DNA from: Neocallimastix lanati (nom. inval.)
Taxonomy: Eukaryota > Neocallimastigomycota > Neocallimastigomycetes > Neocallimastigales > Neocallimastigaceae
Length of the DNA stretch: 20,000 nt
Direction of reading: 5' to 3'
Assembly (NCBI GenBank): GCA_016946835.1
Contig: JACVTC010000115.1
Span: forward strand, 515,001-535,000
The notes under the pieces: generated by a model
What the model saw: the letters and a program-made list of their open reading frames with translations, nothing else
Database searches by the model: none
Told to the model about the DNA's origin: nothing
Program-made: the position numbers and the translations under genes
Part shown: positions 1 to 9,583 of the stretch, piece after piece
Numbering within the stretch: the stretch's first letter is position 1
Layout: each line of letters begins with the position of its first letter

Positions 1-243
1 TCATCAATGATTATAAAATATTAGAGATAGCTACGGAAAGAAATAAAACTAAACTTGTTAAAAAAATATTAAGTTTTAATAAAATCTATTTATAAGTTTT
101 GAATTAATCATTAATAAATAAATAATTATTTAATTATTAATTATTAATTGTTAAATAAAAAATATGCATTATAATAATTATAATAAATAATAATAACCAT
201 ATAAAATACATGTTTACATTTGTCAAAAATTAATTTATTAATA

Positions 244-244
<1 letters not shown>

Positions 245-308
<64 letters not shown>
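245..308. repeat. (AAT)n microsatellite
   Basis: An uninterrupted AAT trinucleotide run of about 21 units, followed by a short AT run. A complementary (ATT)n run sits about 90 bases further on (398-430), so the two could pair as a hairpin. Confidence 0.9.
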
Positions 309-311
<3 letters not shown>

Positions 312-394
312 TATATATATATATGTTATGTTATAAATAATAAAATAATCTAATTACATTATTTATTATATATAAAAAATTTTATTATCTATAA

Positions 395-397
<3 letters not shown>

Positions 398-429
<32 letters not shown>

Positions 430-430
430 T
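398..430. repeat. (ATT)n microsatellite
   Basis: An ATT trinucleotide run of 11 units, complementary to the (AAT)n run at 245-308. Confidence 0.85.
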
Positions 431-617
431 AACTAAAAATGTTTACGTTCAAGAATACTCTTTTGAATATAGTAATATTTATTTTTTTTTTTTTTTTTTT
501 TTTTTTTATTTATTTATTTATTTATTTATTATTTTTATTTCATTTCATTTCATTTCATTTTATATAATATTTATATATATATACTTTATTTCATAGAGTC
601 CTTTTAGATATCAACTA

Positions 618-618
<1 letters not shown>

Positions 619-658
<40 letters not shown>
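619..658. repeat. 40-base poly(A) tract
   Basis: An uninterrupted run of 40 A on the plus strand in the gene-free region. A T run at 481-507 is its nearest complementary partner. It could be simple slippage expansion or the tail of a retroposed sequence; no flanking duplication or upstream coding sequence supports retroposition. Confidence 0.9.
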
Positions 659-660
<2 letters not shown>

Positions 661-1289
661 AATAACATACAATAAAATAAAATAAAATAAAATAATCATA
701 GCAAAAAAAAAAGAAAAATTCTTTTTATTATACTCCAATTAAAAATATTATATATATATAATAATTGAAATAAAAAAAAAATATATATATATATATATAC
801 AATTTATATATGATATATATTAAATAAATAGGTAATTAGGTATTTGGATTTTTTTTTTTATTTTTTTATTATTATTATTTTTATTTATTTTTATTTTTAT
901 TTTTATTTTTTTTTTTTTTATTTGAATTGTTGAAAAAAAAATTATTTTTATTTATTATAATATTACTATAATTTTTTTTTTCTTTTTTTTTTTTTTTTTT
1001 TTTTTGTTAGTTTGTATTATAGTTGTTCGTATTAATGTTTTTATATATTTATTATTATATGGTTGTTGTTAATGTATTTTCTACTAAAAGTATAAATATT
1101 AATTTTTTTTTTTGTTCAATTTATTTTACTTTTAGAATAAAATTTATATTTTTCAAAAAGATAAACTTTTATTTCAATTTTTTTTTTTTTTTTTTAATAA
1201 ATTGGATGGTGATAGGTGTTGTGTATTTATATATTCATTTATATTATATATATTCTTTTTTTTTTTTTTTTTTTTTTTTTTACTTAAAT

Positions 1290-2358
1290 TTAAATCATAG
1301 AATCAATAAGTTGATCTCTCATATCGTTAACAATGTAAGAGGATTGAGTACTTTGAAGGTTGAAGATCTTTTCAATAACGGAAATTTCAGTACTAGAGGT
1401 ATCTAAACCAACAAAAGCACTCCAATCGTTAACAACACAACCAGCACCAATTAAATCAGAACCTCTATTAACAGTACCAGCAACAAGTGGAACTTGTAAT
1501 AAGGAAGAAAGTTCATCTTGATCTTGAATAGAAGTGTTTGGATGAACAAGACCACCTCTATTACTAATGGCACAGTAACTTCCAACTAAAACATTACCAG
1601 CAATGGTTTGTCTGAAAACTTCAACTTTAAGAGTATCGGCAATAATTTCTTCAGTTTCTCTATCAATATCTGGATGAACTAAAGCAACATAATCATTACA
1701 GGCAATAACATTACCTAATGCAGATAATCTTTCTTCAATACGTTGAATAGCAACACTATCCGGTAAAGAATTTCTTAAATGTTGTAATTCTTGGTCAGTA
1801 GTAGTGTTTGGAACTAAAAGACCGTGTCTGTTACCAGCAGTAAGACGACCAATAATTCTAGTTCCACCAATAGAAGTGTGAACAACTGGAATAACATCTC
1901 CTAATTGACTTTCAAAAACACTAATTTATTTATTTATTGATTTATTATATTTTTGATTGATTGATTATTTGATTAATTGATTAAATTGATTAATTGATTA
2001 ATAAAAAATAGAAAAAAAAAATTTTTTTTATTAAAATATAATTCTTTTATTTTTTTTATTTTTTTTAATGATATTTATTTTATTTATAATTTCAAATTAA
2101 AAAAAAAAAAAAAACCTGTAAAAGTTTTCAGAACCACCAATAGCAACTAAACAGTAGGAGTTAGTTAATTTGGAAAAAACACCAATATCATTACTGTTTT
2201 CAAATTGAGCACCTATACATTATTTGACATTTATTGATATTATAAAATTATATTATATTATATTATATTATATATTATATTGTTAATGTTAATTATAATT
2301 ATACATTTTTTATTATTAAAAATTATATATTATAAATCTCTTATATTATCAATATATC

Positions 2359-2389
<31 letters not shown>

Positions 2390-2867
2390 TTCATAAAAAA
2401 ATGATAATAGTAGATTATGTTTTAATAATATTTTCTTAAATATAAAATTTAATATTCATTATGACTTTTTTTTAATATGAATGAATAAACTCCTAAAAAT
2501 AAAATAATTTATTAAATGTAGTTTTTATTTCAATATTTATAATTATGTTATTATGATTTGTTTTCATAGATTCATCTTTAATTTTTTTAAAAAATTATTT
2601 GAATATTTCATTATTTAATTCATGTTTCTTTTCTTTCCATTAAAATTTCAATTATAGTACTTTTTTATTCTTTAATTTATCATTGACACCATAATATGTA
2701 TTTGTTTAATTAAAATTTCATTCTTCTTTCTTTTTCCCTTTTTTATTTAACGAAATTATAAACTGAAAGACCATTAATTAGCAATTATTAAATTATTATT
2801 TAATCCTGGCAATATATTGATAATATAAGATTTCCTTTGATGTATTTTGATACTTACGAACAGCCAT
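1290..2867 (-). CDS. TIF6: Eukaryotic translation initiation factor 6 (eIF6/Tif6), complete, 3 exons
   Basis: eIF6 binds the 60S ribosomal subunit, is needed for its biogenesis in the nucleolus, and blocks premature joining to 40S until it is released. Exons on the minus strand, in gene order: 2858-2867 (ATGGCTGTTC), 2116-2212 and 1290-1920. Introns are 645 and 195 bp, both GT-AG. Joined, they give 738 bp and 245 residues, the same length as human eIF6. The protein begins [14 protein letters not shown] and contains [52 protein letters not shown] and [18 protein letters not shown]. It ends [10 protein letters not shown], close to the human end. These are the conserved blocks of the five-fold pseudosymmetric eIF6 fold. 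The first exon codes only three residues plus one base, yet restores the family start MAVRA, so the start is firm. Nothing looks broken. Confidence 0.97.
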
Positions 2868-3027
2868 TTCTTACTTTTTGTTATTAATATTTAATTTAAA
2901 AATAAATTGAATTAAAATATTTAATATACAAGAAAAAAATTTATATATACTTTTTTCTTTTATTTAAATTAATTATTACTTTATTTAATTTATTCTATAT
3001 ATTCTATAATGAATATAAAATATTTTG

Positions 3028-3058
<31 letters not shown>

Positions 3059-4006
3059 TTTATACTTTTAAAAAAAAAAATTAAATATGTGTTAAAAATT
3101 TATAATATTGTAATTAAAATATTAATATATTAATATATTATTTTATATTAATCTTTAAATTAATTAAAATATATTATTTAAATGAGAATATACAATAATA
3201 TATTTTGATTGGATGATTTTATTATTTTTTTATAAAAATTTTTCTTTATTACTATAATCAATATGATTTATTAATAGAGGAAAAAAAAAATAAAAAATTT
3301 AAGTGGAAAATATCAACATATAAAGCTAAAATAAAAAAAGTTTTTGTTATTAAGAATTATATTGCTATCTGAGACTTAATGAGAAGACAAAACTTTATTT
3401 ATTTATTCATTTATTTATTCATTTATTCATATATTCATTAATTTATTCATTTATTTATTCATTTATAATTTAAAATTTTTAATATCAAATTCTTTACTTT
3501 TTGTTTTGTATAGGTTTATTATTAATTCAATTTTACTTTTCCGTAATTAATATATATATATAACTTTTTTAAACACAAAAATTTATAATAAAAATTTGAT
3601 TTTTATTAATAAATAATTATTAATAAAATAATTTTATATAAAATATTTTAATATTTTCCAAAAACAAAAAAAAAAATATATGTATAAATTTGAAAATATT
3701 GATTAAATGAAACACTTACATATTTATAATTAATATTATTTATATATTCAAATATATATATATTATTATTTATATTATTTATTAAGATAGAAATACTTCA
3801 CATTATTTATATATACATTTATTAGTATTATATTAGTAAAATAAAATATTATATATTTAATTCGTTATTCTTATTAAAAATATATATATTTATATATAAT
3901 TAAAATCTATGAAAATTATTATGAAAAATAAAAGAAAAAAAAAATGTATTTGAATAAGTCAATTTAAAATAAAACTTGAAATTAATATTATATTATTATT
4001 AATTAT
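2868..4006. other. AT-rich gap between eIF6 5' end and STPG gene 3' end
   Basis: About 1.1 kb without a recognisable gene. It must contain the eIF6 promoter and 5' untranslated region on its left side, since eIF6 starts at 2867 and reads leftward, and the STPG gene 3' end on its right. An A run lies at about 3030-3058, and a degenerate TTTATTCA-type repeat at about 3394-3466. No TATA box or initiator can be told apart from the background. Confidence 0.75.
3394..3466. repeat. TTTATTCA-type low-complexity tandem repeat
   Basis: About 70 bases built from repeated ATTTATTC and ATTTATTT units with small variations. It lies in the gap between eIF6 and the STPG gene. No function is evident. Confidence 0.8.
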
Positions 4007-5086
4007 TTATATCCATTGATTATAATTATTAATATTATAAGAATGGTGAAGATTATCAACGGGTTGATAATAACCTAATTTATTATAAATTATACAATAA
4101 AGTTATTAATATATTTTAGTTTTATTATATATATGTTATAATAAAATAAAAGACTAAAATATTTATAAAATATTATATATAATTAAGATATAATAATTAC
4201 CAGGTCCTGGTATATATGTTTCACTATTTGCGAATCTTTTAGAATTAGAAAATGAATATCCATTTTTAACACCATTTATAATTTCTGATATCTTTGAATT
4301 ACCCTGTATATCATAATAACCTTTTATATTATATTATAAATAATTATATAATTTACATATAATTATTAATATTAGTTATTATAGTATTAATAAAAAAAAA
4401 TAATAATTTGATATACTAAGTTAATATATTATATTGGTATAATATAAATTTTATATATATTACCTGGGCCTGGACTATTTTGACGAACAAATTTAGATGG
4501 ATCTGGTTTATCTGCAACAAGACCTAATACTAATTTATTTCTATTTTGTTCATAAAAAAAATAAATATATATATATATTTTTAACATATTTAATTATTTT
4601 TAAACTATATGTATATATGTTTTGTATTTACTTCTTTGAATCAGTAGTATTATCATCATTAGAGTATAACTTTTCAAAGTATGAAGTTGGTCCCGGACCA
4701 TCTTTTACCATTCTATATTTACATATATATATGTGTGTGTGTGTATAATTATTATATATATATATATATATATAATTTATCATCATTTATATTATATTTA
4801 TTGTACAAATGATTTAATATAACGATATTACAATAAAAATAAAAAACAAAAAACTAAAAATTATTTTTCTTACGTATAGTTTATCTTTCTACCACTAGAT
4901 TTAAAAGATGATATAGCACTAGGTTTTTGTTCTTCTACTTCAATTTTATAATATCCTGGAGCTGGTAATGCACGATTTCTCCTAGAATATATAAATCTGG
5001 GTGTTTTTGATTTAAATGTATAATTCATTTTTTTTTCTAAATTTGATTTTAATAGTGCTTTCTCAGATTTCTAAAAATATTAATGT

Positions 5087-5130
<44 letters not shown>

Positions 5131-6325
5131 AAAAAAAAAATTCAATTAATAAAATATATATAAATATATATATATATATATTTTAACTATAAAAGCAATT
5201 TTTTGTCAAAATATTTTTTTAGTGAAAATGATGTTTGATTAATTTCATTAATTAAAGATTTGAATATACAACAAGAAAATATATATATATATATATAATA
5301 AAACAAAGAATAATGATAATAATAATATTAAAAATATTAATAATTTAATAGTTTACTAAAGAATTATAATCCGATGGACCGGGTGTTGGTTCTGGTATGG
5401 TTGGAGATGCAATTCTAGATTTAAAATTTTTTGTAGGTATTAATTTTTGATGATCATAATATTGTTCCATTTTTTCAATACTATATTTTCCTGGCCCAAC
5501 ATTATATAAATTTTCATTTTTAAATCTTCTATCCTTCATAATTTAATATATTTATTATAGTATTGTTTTAATTATTTTTAAAAAAAAGTATTTATTATAA
5601 TATATGATTATCGTAATTAATTAGCATATTATGTTGTAATAAATAATTTTATTAGCTATTATATAATTATAACAAAAAAATTTTTTAAAAAAAAAATTAT
5701 TTTTATAATTAGTATTAAATTAATTCGTTTGTTATTATTACTTGTGAAGTAAATCCTACACCAAATCCTCTATTTGAAAAAACAAAATATTTATCATCTT
5801 TTTCATTTACATAATATCCAGGACCTGGTAAATCATTCTATGTATTAACAATTTTTTTTTGTTTTTTGTTAATATAAATTGATAATTTATAAATATCCCA
5901 GATTAATAATTATTTAATATAAAATTATATATTATATTAACATAATATATATATATTTATTTATCTTTATTTCTTTAAAAAAAATTGATTTCATACATAT
6001 ATAATACATATTACAATTATAAATTATTATAATTAAATTATTTTACCAAAGATTTTGCAAATCTTGGAGCTGTTGTATTAAATGCTTTAGTTTTTATTGC
6101 ACCCGTATCACTAACATGGTGCTTTATAGGAATATGTGGAATGAAAAGATTAACTGTATTAATACCTACAAAATTTCATTATTAAAAATAAAATAATAAA
6201 TAAATAAAAAAAAAAAAAAAAAGCAATAATTTTACTATTAATATTTATGAATAATTAACAATACTCTAAATTCAATCAATAATAATAAACTTACTCTCTC
6301 CTCTTTTCTTATATTTCGATGACAT
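4007..6325 (-). CDS. Sperm-tail PG-rich repeat (STPG/SHIPPO) protein, 9 exons, 321 aa
   Basis: STPG/SHIPPO proteins (ODF3 and STPG families) bind axonemal microtubules, several as microtubule inner proteins, so this is probably a zoospore flagellum component. Exons in gene order: 6295-6325, 6047-6165, 5742-5837, 5357-5533, 4874-5070, 4632-4712, 4464-4540, 4201-4320, 4007-4074. All junctions are GT-AG, and the 966-bp join stays open to one TAA. Seven PG motifs sit at about residues 54 (PGPGYY), 95 (GPGKY), 133 (PGPSDY), 177 (PAPGYY), 212 (GPGPTSY), 257 (PGPGYY) and 297 (PGPGYY), spaced 35-45 residues. Several are preceded by Phe/Arg-containing stretches such as APRF, TPRF or SKRF, as in the family. 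There is no signal peptide or membrane segment. Human STPG1 is of similar size, but the exact family member is not assigned. The only weak choice is the exon ending at 4320, whose acceptor was picked because it alone keeps frame and completes PGPGYY. Confidence 0.9.
5087..5141. repeat. Compound (TA)n-(GA)n-(A)n microsatellite in an STPG intron
   Basis: Lies in the 5071-5356 intron of the STPG gene. On the plus strand, TA repeats pass into about ten GA units and then an A run. In the transcript this reads as a T run, CU repeats and UA repeats, ending about 20 bases before the 3' splice site at 5071. It is thus an exceptionally long polypyrimidine stretch near that acceptor. Confidence 0.85.
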
Positions 6326-6650
6326 TATTTTATTCAAATTATTATATATATATTTTTTATTTCTTTATATTACTTAAATTTTATATCTTATTTCATTTTA
6401 CATAATTTTTTTTATAAATGAAGAATATAATATTTATAATTAATATTATATTCTATTATTAATATTATACTTCTATAAAATTTTCCTTTGATTAATATAG
6501 AAATTTTAAATATTAATAAAATTAAAAAAAAAAAATTCATATTAAATATACTTTAAATCTACCTTTTTTATTTTTTCTCAAAAATATCTCTATATTATTG
6601 TTATTTCATATTTTAATGATTTAAATGTTATATATATAAATTACATTTAA

Positions 6651-6658
<8 letters not shown>

Positions 6659-6684
<26 letters not shown>
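6659..6684. repeat. 26-base poly(T) tract
   Basis: An uninterrupted T run, 37 bases before a 50-base A run. Together they form a potential 26-bp stem. Confidence 0.9.
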
Positions 6685-6718
6685 ATTAAAGAATATTGAA
6701 GGAATTAAAGTATTGTAA

Positions 6719-6721
<3 letters not shown>

Positions 6722-6771
<50 letters not shown>
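6722..6771. repeat. 50-base poly(A) tract
   Basis: The longest homopolymer in the window: 50 uninterrupted A. Its length in the assembly may not be exact, as such runs are hard to sequence. Confidence 0.9.
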
Positions 6772-6774
<3 letters not shown>

Positions 6775-6959
6775 GTTAATTATTTTAATTGATTTTTGAT
6801 ATAAATTTTATTTATTATATTTTATTAACTAATTAATAAAAAATAATTACAATGATTACTATGATTTATTCAATTTCTTTTATACTAAAACTTGTGGCTT
6901 AATAATATTAGTAAAGTCATTTAAATGGATTATTATATGTTCTATTACATTTATAATTT

Positions 6960-7060
6960 TGTAATATTTTTATTTATAAATTTTATTAAAATATTAGTAA
7001 TACAAAATTTTTTTATTAGTAATTTTATTATAATCTTTATTTTTTTCACTTCAAACTTTT
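6960..7060 (-). repeat. Possible copia LTR fragment, shared with 12640-12735
   Basis: About 60 bases here containing two TTAGTAA words, TATTAGTAATA and TTTATTAGTAATTT, are closely matched in the same orientation at 12640-12735. This copy begins right after the end of the minus-strand copia coding remnant (last motif ELIADVLT near 7130). A copia 3' LTR would start there, which suggests both copies are LTR pieces of one family. In DNA this AT-rich, part of the match may be chance. No LTR ends (TG...CA) or target duplications could be fixed. Confidence 0.35.
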
Positions 7061-7109
7061 ATTAATTAACAAATATTAATTTTGTAAATTTTGTCATCTT
7101 TTGTTCGTT

Positions 7110-8215
7110 TATATTTATGTTTTATGTTAAAACGTCAGCTATCAATTCTTCAATGTTTATATATTCGAGTTATATTTTATCATATTTATAAATGTCAAAT
7201 ATAAAGTAATCTTTGATATTAATATGTTTCATATTATAATTAAAATGTCCATTTTCAATTGTTTTTAAACATAATTTATTGTCAGTTAATATTGTGAATT
7301 GTTTTTCTTTGTTATATTATTCAAATAGTTTATTATTTAACCATAAATTTTTCTAATTAATTCTGCAGTGCTAATAAATTCAGTTTCAATATTTGGTAGT
7401 GATACAGATTTTTATTTTATCAAAGCCCAATAAATTGGTTTATTGAAATATATAAAGATTCCTGATGAATATTTGCAATCCTATCTGCTACCCCAAAAAT
7501 CAGTATCAGAATATGCAATAAAATCACCAATACCACGGTATATAATTTTGAAATCAATGGTTTAATTTATGAATTTGAAAATGCTAATAATTTTATTCCA
7601 CTCATAGATAATGGATGATCCACAAAACCTAGCTGTATTGTTAATAGCAAAAGCAATATCAGAATGAGTACATTTAGAAAGATAAATTACTGAATCTATG
7701 GCTGATTTCAAATAGTTTTATCAAATAAATTATTGTTTTTCGATTTATAATTTTCTCCTGTTCTTATAGTTTTCCGTTTTTTTTTTTTTTTTTTTTTTTT
7801 TTGAAGTTTTGATATTATATTTGTATAAAATATTTTCAATGTAAACTTTTGTGAATTAATGTATTTCTCATTGAATATAATTAATTTTTTCACACTTTGA
7901 TATAGAAAAATTATTTTTTATTCTATTTATAATTAATAAGTTTATAGTTTAGTCATGAAATAATTATATCATCTATATATAATCCCATTAAACTAGTTAA
8001 TTTATTATTATTTATTTTGTAAAAATAATCATGATTCTAATTTGTATTGATTAAATCCAATTTTAATTAGAAATGAAAATACTTTAGAATTCCAATTTCT
8101 GCCTGATTGTTTCAAGTCATTGAGTGATTTCTTTAGTAGCTAATATCCTTTACTTTAATTTTTATCTCCTTTGGGTATTGTTATATATACACTTCCTTGA
8201 ATTCAATATTGATTC
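7110..8215 (-). mobile_element. Ty1/copia retrotransposon remnant: RT and RNase H, decayed
   Basis: A broken pol fragment on the minus strand with many stops and frameshifts. Read from the high coordinates, it shows reverse transcriptase motifs VYITIPKGDKN (about 8158-8193), KKSLNDLKQSGRNWNSKV, FLIKIGFNQYK and GLYIDDIIIS, the catalytic YxDD box at 7968-7979. It then shows the RNase H region with VIYLSKCTHSDIAFAINNTARF, here broken by no stop, then IAYSDTDFWG, NIETEFISTAELI, MKHINIKDYFIF and finally LEYINIEELIADVLT near 7130. This is the normal copia order up to the end of pol. GAG, protease, integrase and the first part of RT are missing. An A run (T on the plus strand, about 7778-7802) has grown or been inserted between RT and RNase H. 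Clearly non-functional. Confidence 0.85.
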
Positions 8216-9023
8216 AAAATAGATTATAAAAAATAAATAAAAAAAAAAAAAAATACACACAAACATGATACAGAATTAAAATATGCCAAAATTATTATTT
8301 GTTTTAAAATTATTATTTTATTAATTTAATGGCCTTTTCTTTTAAAAATGGTAATAACAAGTTCATCTATTTAATTTAAGAAAAATTGCAACTATTTATA
8401 TTTTTTCATATTATATTATTAATATACTATTTCTATATTTATATTTTTATAAGCTATTCAATTATTACCACAATAATTTTATTTATTAATAAAATATTAT
8501 GCATAACTAAAAACAGATAATAATTGATTATTGATTCAAGATAAATTAAAATGAATAAATACTATTTATTATTTATTATTCTAAAAACTTAAAATTATAT
8601 TATCTTCTACAATTTAAAATTTTTAAATAATAACAAATATTTTTACAAAATATAAATTTATAATTTCAATGTGTAGTAAAACTTTATTTTAAAAATTATT
8701 ATAAATTTTTTGATGGAAAAATTACAAAAATTACAGAAAAATGAATTTAAAGAATAATTTGAAGAATTTTATTTTCTTACACATCATTTTGATACATATT
8801 ATTTATTCATACCTTGTCTAATGGAGCATCTAGATATACTACTCGTTTCTAATTAATTCAATTCTCTCTATTAAATGTATTATTATAATTTGTTAAAAGA
8901 TTAATATTAATTGATAAAATTTTTGAGAATTCTTCATTTTTTTTTTTACTTCTATGTTTATAAAATCATTGTATTTATTAATTTTTTTTATCATTTTCAT
9001 TAGAGATTTTGATTAATATAATT
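8216..9023. other. AT-rich stretch with one scrap of copia RT
   Basis: Apart from the short copia-like piece near 8780-8850, listed separately, nothing can be recognised. No open frame of useful length and no RNA gene is seen. An A run lies near 8238-8253 and a T run near 8937-8947. Confidence 0.7.
8780..8850 (-). mobile_element. Second Ty1/copia RT scrap
   Basis: On the minus strand, 8811-8848 reads KRVVYLDAPLDKV, then a stop, then INNMYQND. This matches the copia RT segment whose usual form is a DV..AYLNAPLD..IYM.QP pattern. The larger copia remnant at 7110-8215 begins at this same RT position (VYITIPKGD), so this is a separate copy or a duplicated piece, not its continuation. It is short and rests on motif resemblance only. 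Confidence 0.45.
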
Positions 9024-9383
9024 TTAATAATAATTCATTATTTCATTATGGATATTATAATTAATTTCAATTTTTATTGGGTTATTGATGTTATTGTTAT
9101 TGTTACTGTTATTGTTATAATCAATGCAATTTAAAATTCTAAATTTACTAATGTATAAATTGTAATTTATATTTTCAGAATCTGGTGAAATAAGTCTTTT
9201 ATTTTTATTATTGCTCAAATTATCATCAATATCATTATTTTCCGTATTAGATTCGAGACTTTCATTATTAGTCATCATTGTATATGATATTATTATTATC
9301 ACCACTAATATCATTATTGTCAATGTAATTTTCCATTGTATTCGTTTATAAATTTTCATTACTTGAATGAAAGGCTTAACCAT
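9024..9383 (-). CDS. Hypothetical Asn-rich protein with one membrane segment (doubtful gene)
   Basis: No family is recognised. The 119-residue frame starts MVKPFIQVMK and has a basic stretch (KIYKR) before one strongly hydrophobic segment at about residues 18-37 (LTIMILVVIIIISYTMM), in the manner of a type II signal anchor. After this come acidic and Asn-rich residues, with an Asn run at about 91-98, and a YISKFRILNCID patch. It lies between copia scraps and the gypsy gag remnant, whose zinc knuckle starts 8 bases past its ATG on the other strand. It could be the 5' exon of a truncated host gene, the linker of a dead retroelement, or chance in AT-rich DNA, where long Asn/Ile frames arise easily. 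No continuation through an intron was found. Confidence 0.25.
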   Translation of the reverse strand: MVKPFIQVMKIYKRIQWKITLTIMILVVIIIISYTMMTNNESLESNTENNDIDDNLSNNKNKRLISPDSENINYNLYISKFRILNCIDYNNNSNNNNNINNPIKIEINYNIHNEIMNYY

Positions 9384-9583
9384 TAACCCTTGCTTCTTTC
9401 GTAAAGACCATGGTCATAACCTAAGTTATTGTCCAAAATTATAAGCAATTATTAATTAAAATAGTCAAGAATATTATGACAATAAACCTTTAAAGAGCTA
9501 TATGGGAGCAAAAGTACTCACATTGTCAATTAAATTGAATTTGTCAAGTTTCAATCAACTATAGAACCACTTGGACAAATTAA

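Larger units (their letters stand above)
1..1289. other. AT-rich gene-free repeat region downstream of eIF6
   Basis: No supportable gene lies here. The stretch is almost pure A/T with simple repeats: (AAT)n at about 245-308, (ATT)n at about 398-430, a T run at 481-507, repeated CATTT units near 539-560, a 40-base A run at 619-658, AATAA-type units at about 669-694, and long T runs near 970-1005 and 1255-1281. An open plus-strand frame at 1023-1406 is mostly Phe and Tyr from T runs and ends antisense to the last eIF6 exon, so it is not a gene. The right part probably holds the eIF6 3' untranslated region and poly(A) site, which cannot be placed by eye in such sequence. Confidence 0.8.
6326..7109. 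other. Gap upstream of STPG gene with paired T and A tracts
   Basis: No gene found. The left part is the promoter side of the STPG gene, which starts at 6325 and reads leftward. It contains a 26-base T run (6659-6684) and a 50-base A run (6722-6771). Poly(dA:dT) tracts commonly exclude nucleosomes at fungal promoters, so a promoter role is possible, but runs of this kind occur all over the window. The right part (about 6960-7109) lies just past the end of the minus-strand copia remnant, where its 3' LTR would be expected. Confidence 0.7.

Noticed and set aside
1023-1406. Plus-strand open frame of 127 codons
   Set aside because: Its first part is Phe/Tyr from T runs, and its end is the antisense of the last eIF6 exon, which has clear homology.
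2213-2857. Possible C/D snoRNA in the long first eIF6 intron
   Set aside because: Some TGATGA-like words occur, but no matching box D with suitable spacing and terminal stem was found.
4308-4320. Alternative acceptor at the CAG just inside the 4201-4320 exon
   Set aside because: Joined to the preceding exon it gives an immediate stop. The acceptor after ATAAAAG keeps frame and completes PGPGYY.
4497-4748. Plus-strand open frame of 83 codons
   Set aside because: It runs antisense to two STPG exons and their intron; the minus-strand reading carries the PG repeats and keeps frame.
5534-5539. ATG at 5537-5539 as the start of a small separate 64-aa PG protein
   Set aside because: The ATG lies inside the intron just before a good AG acceptor. 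The stretch fits as the fourth exon of the nine-exon gene, with phase 0 at both ends.
7708-7893. Minus-strand open frame of 61 codons with a Lys run
   Set aside because: The Lys run is a poly(A) tract, and the frame lies within the decayed copia pol between RT and RNase H.
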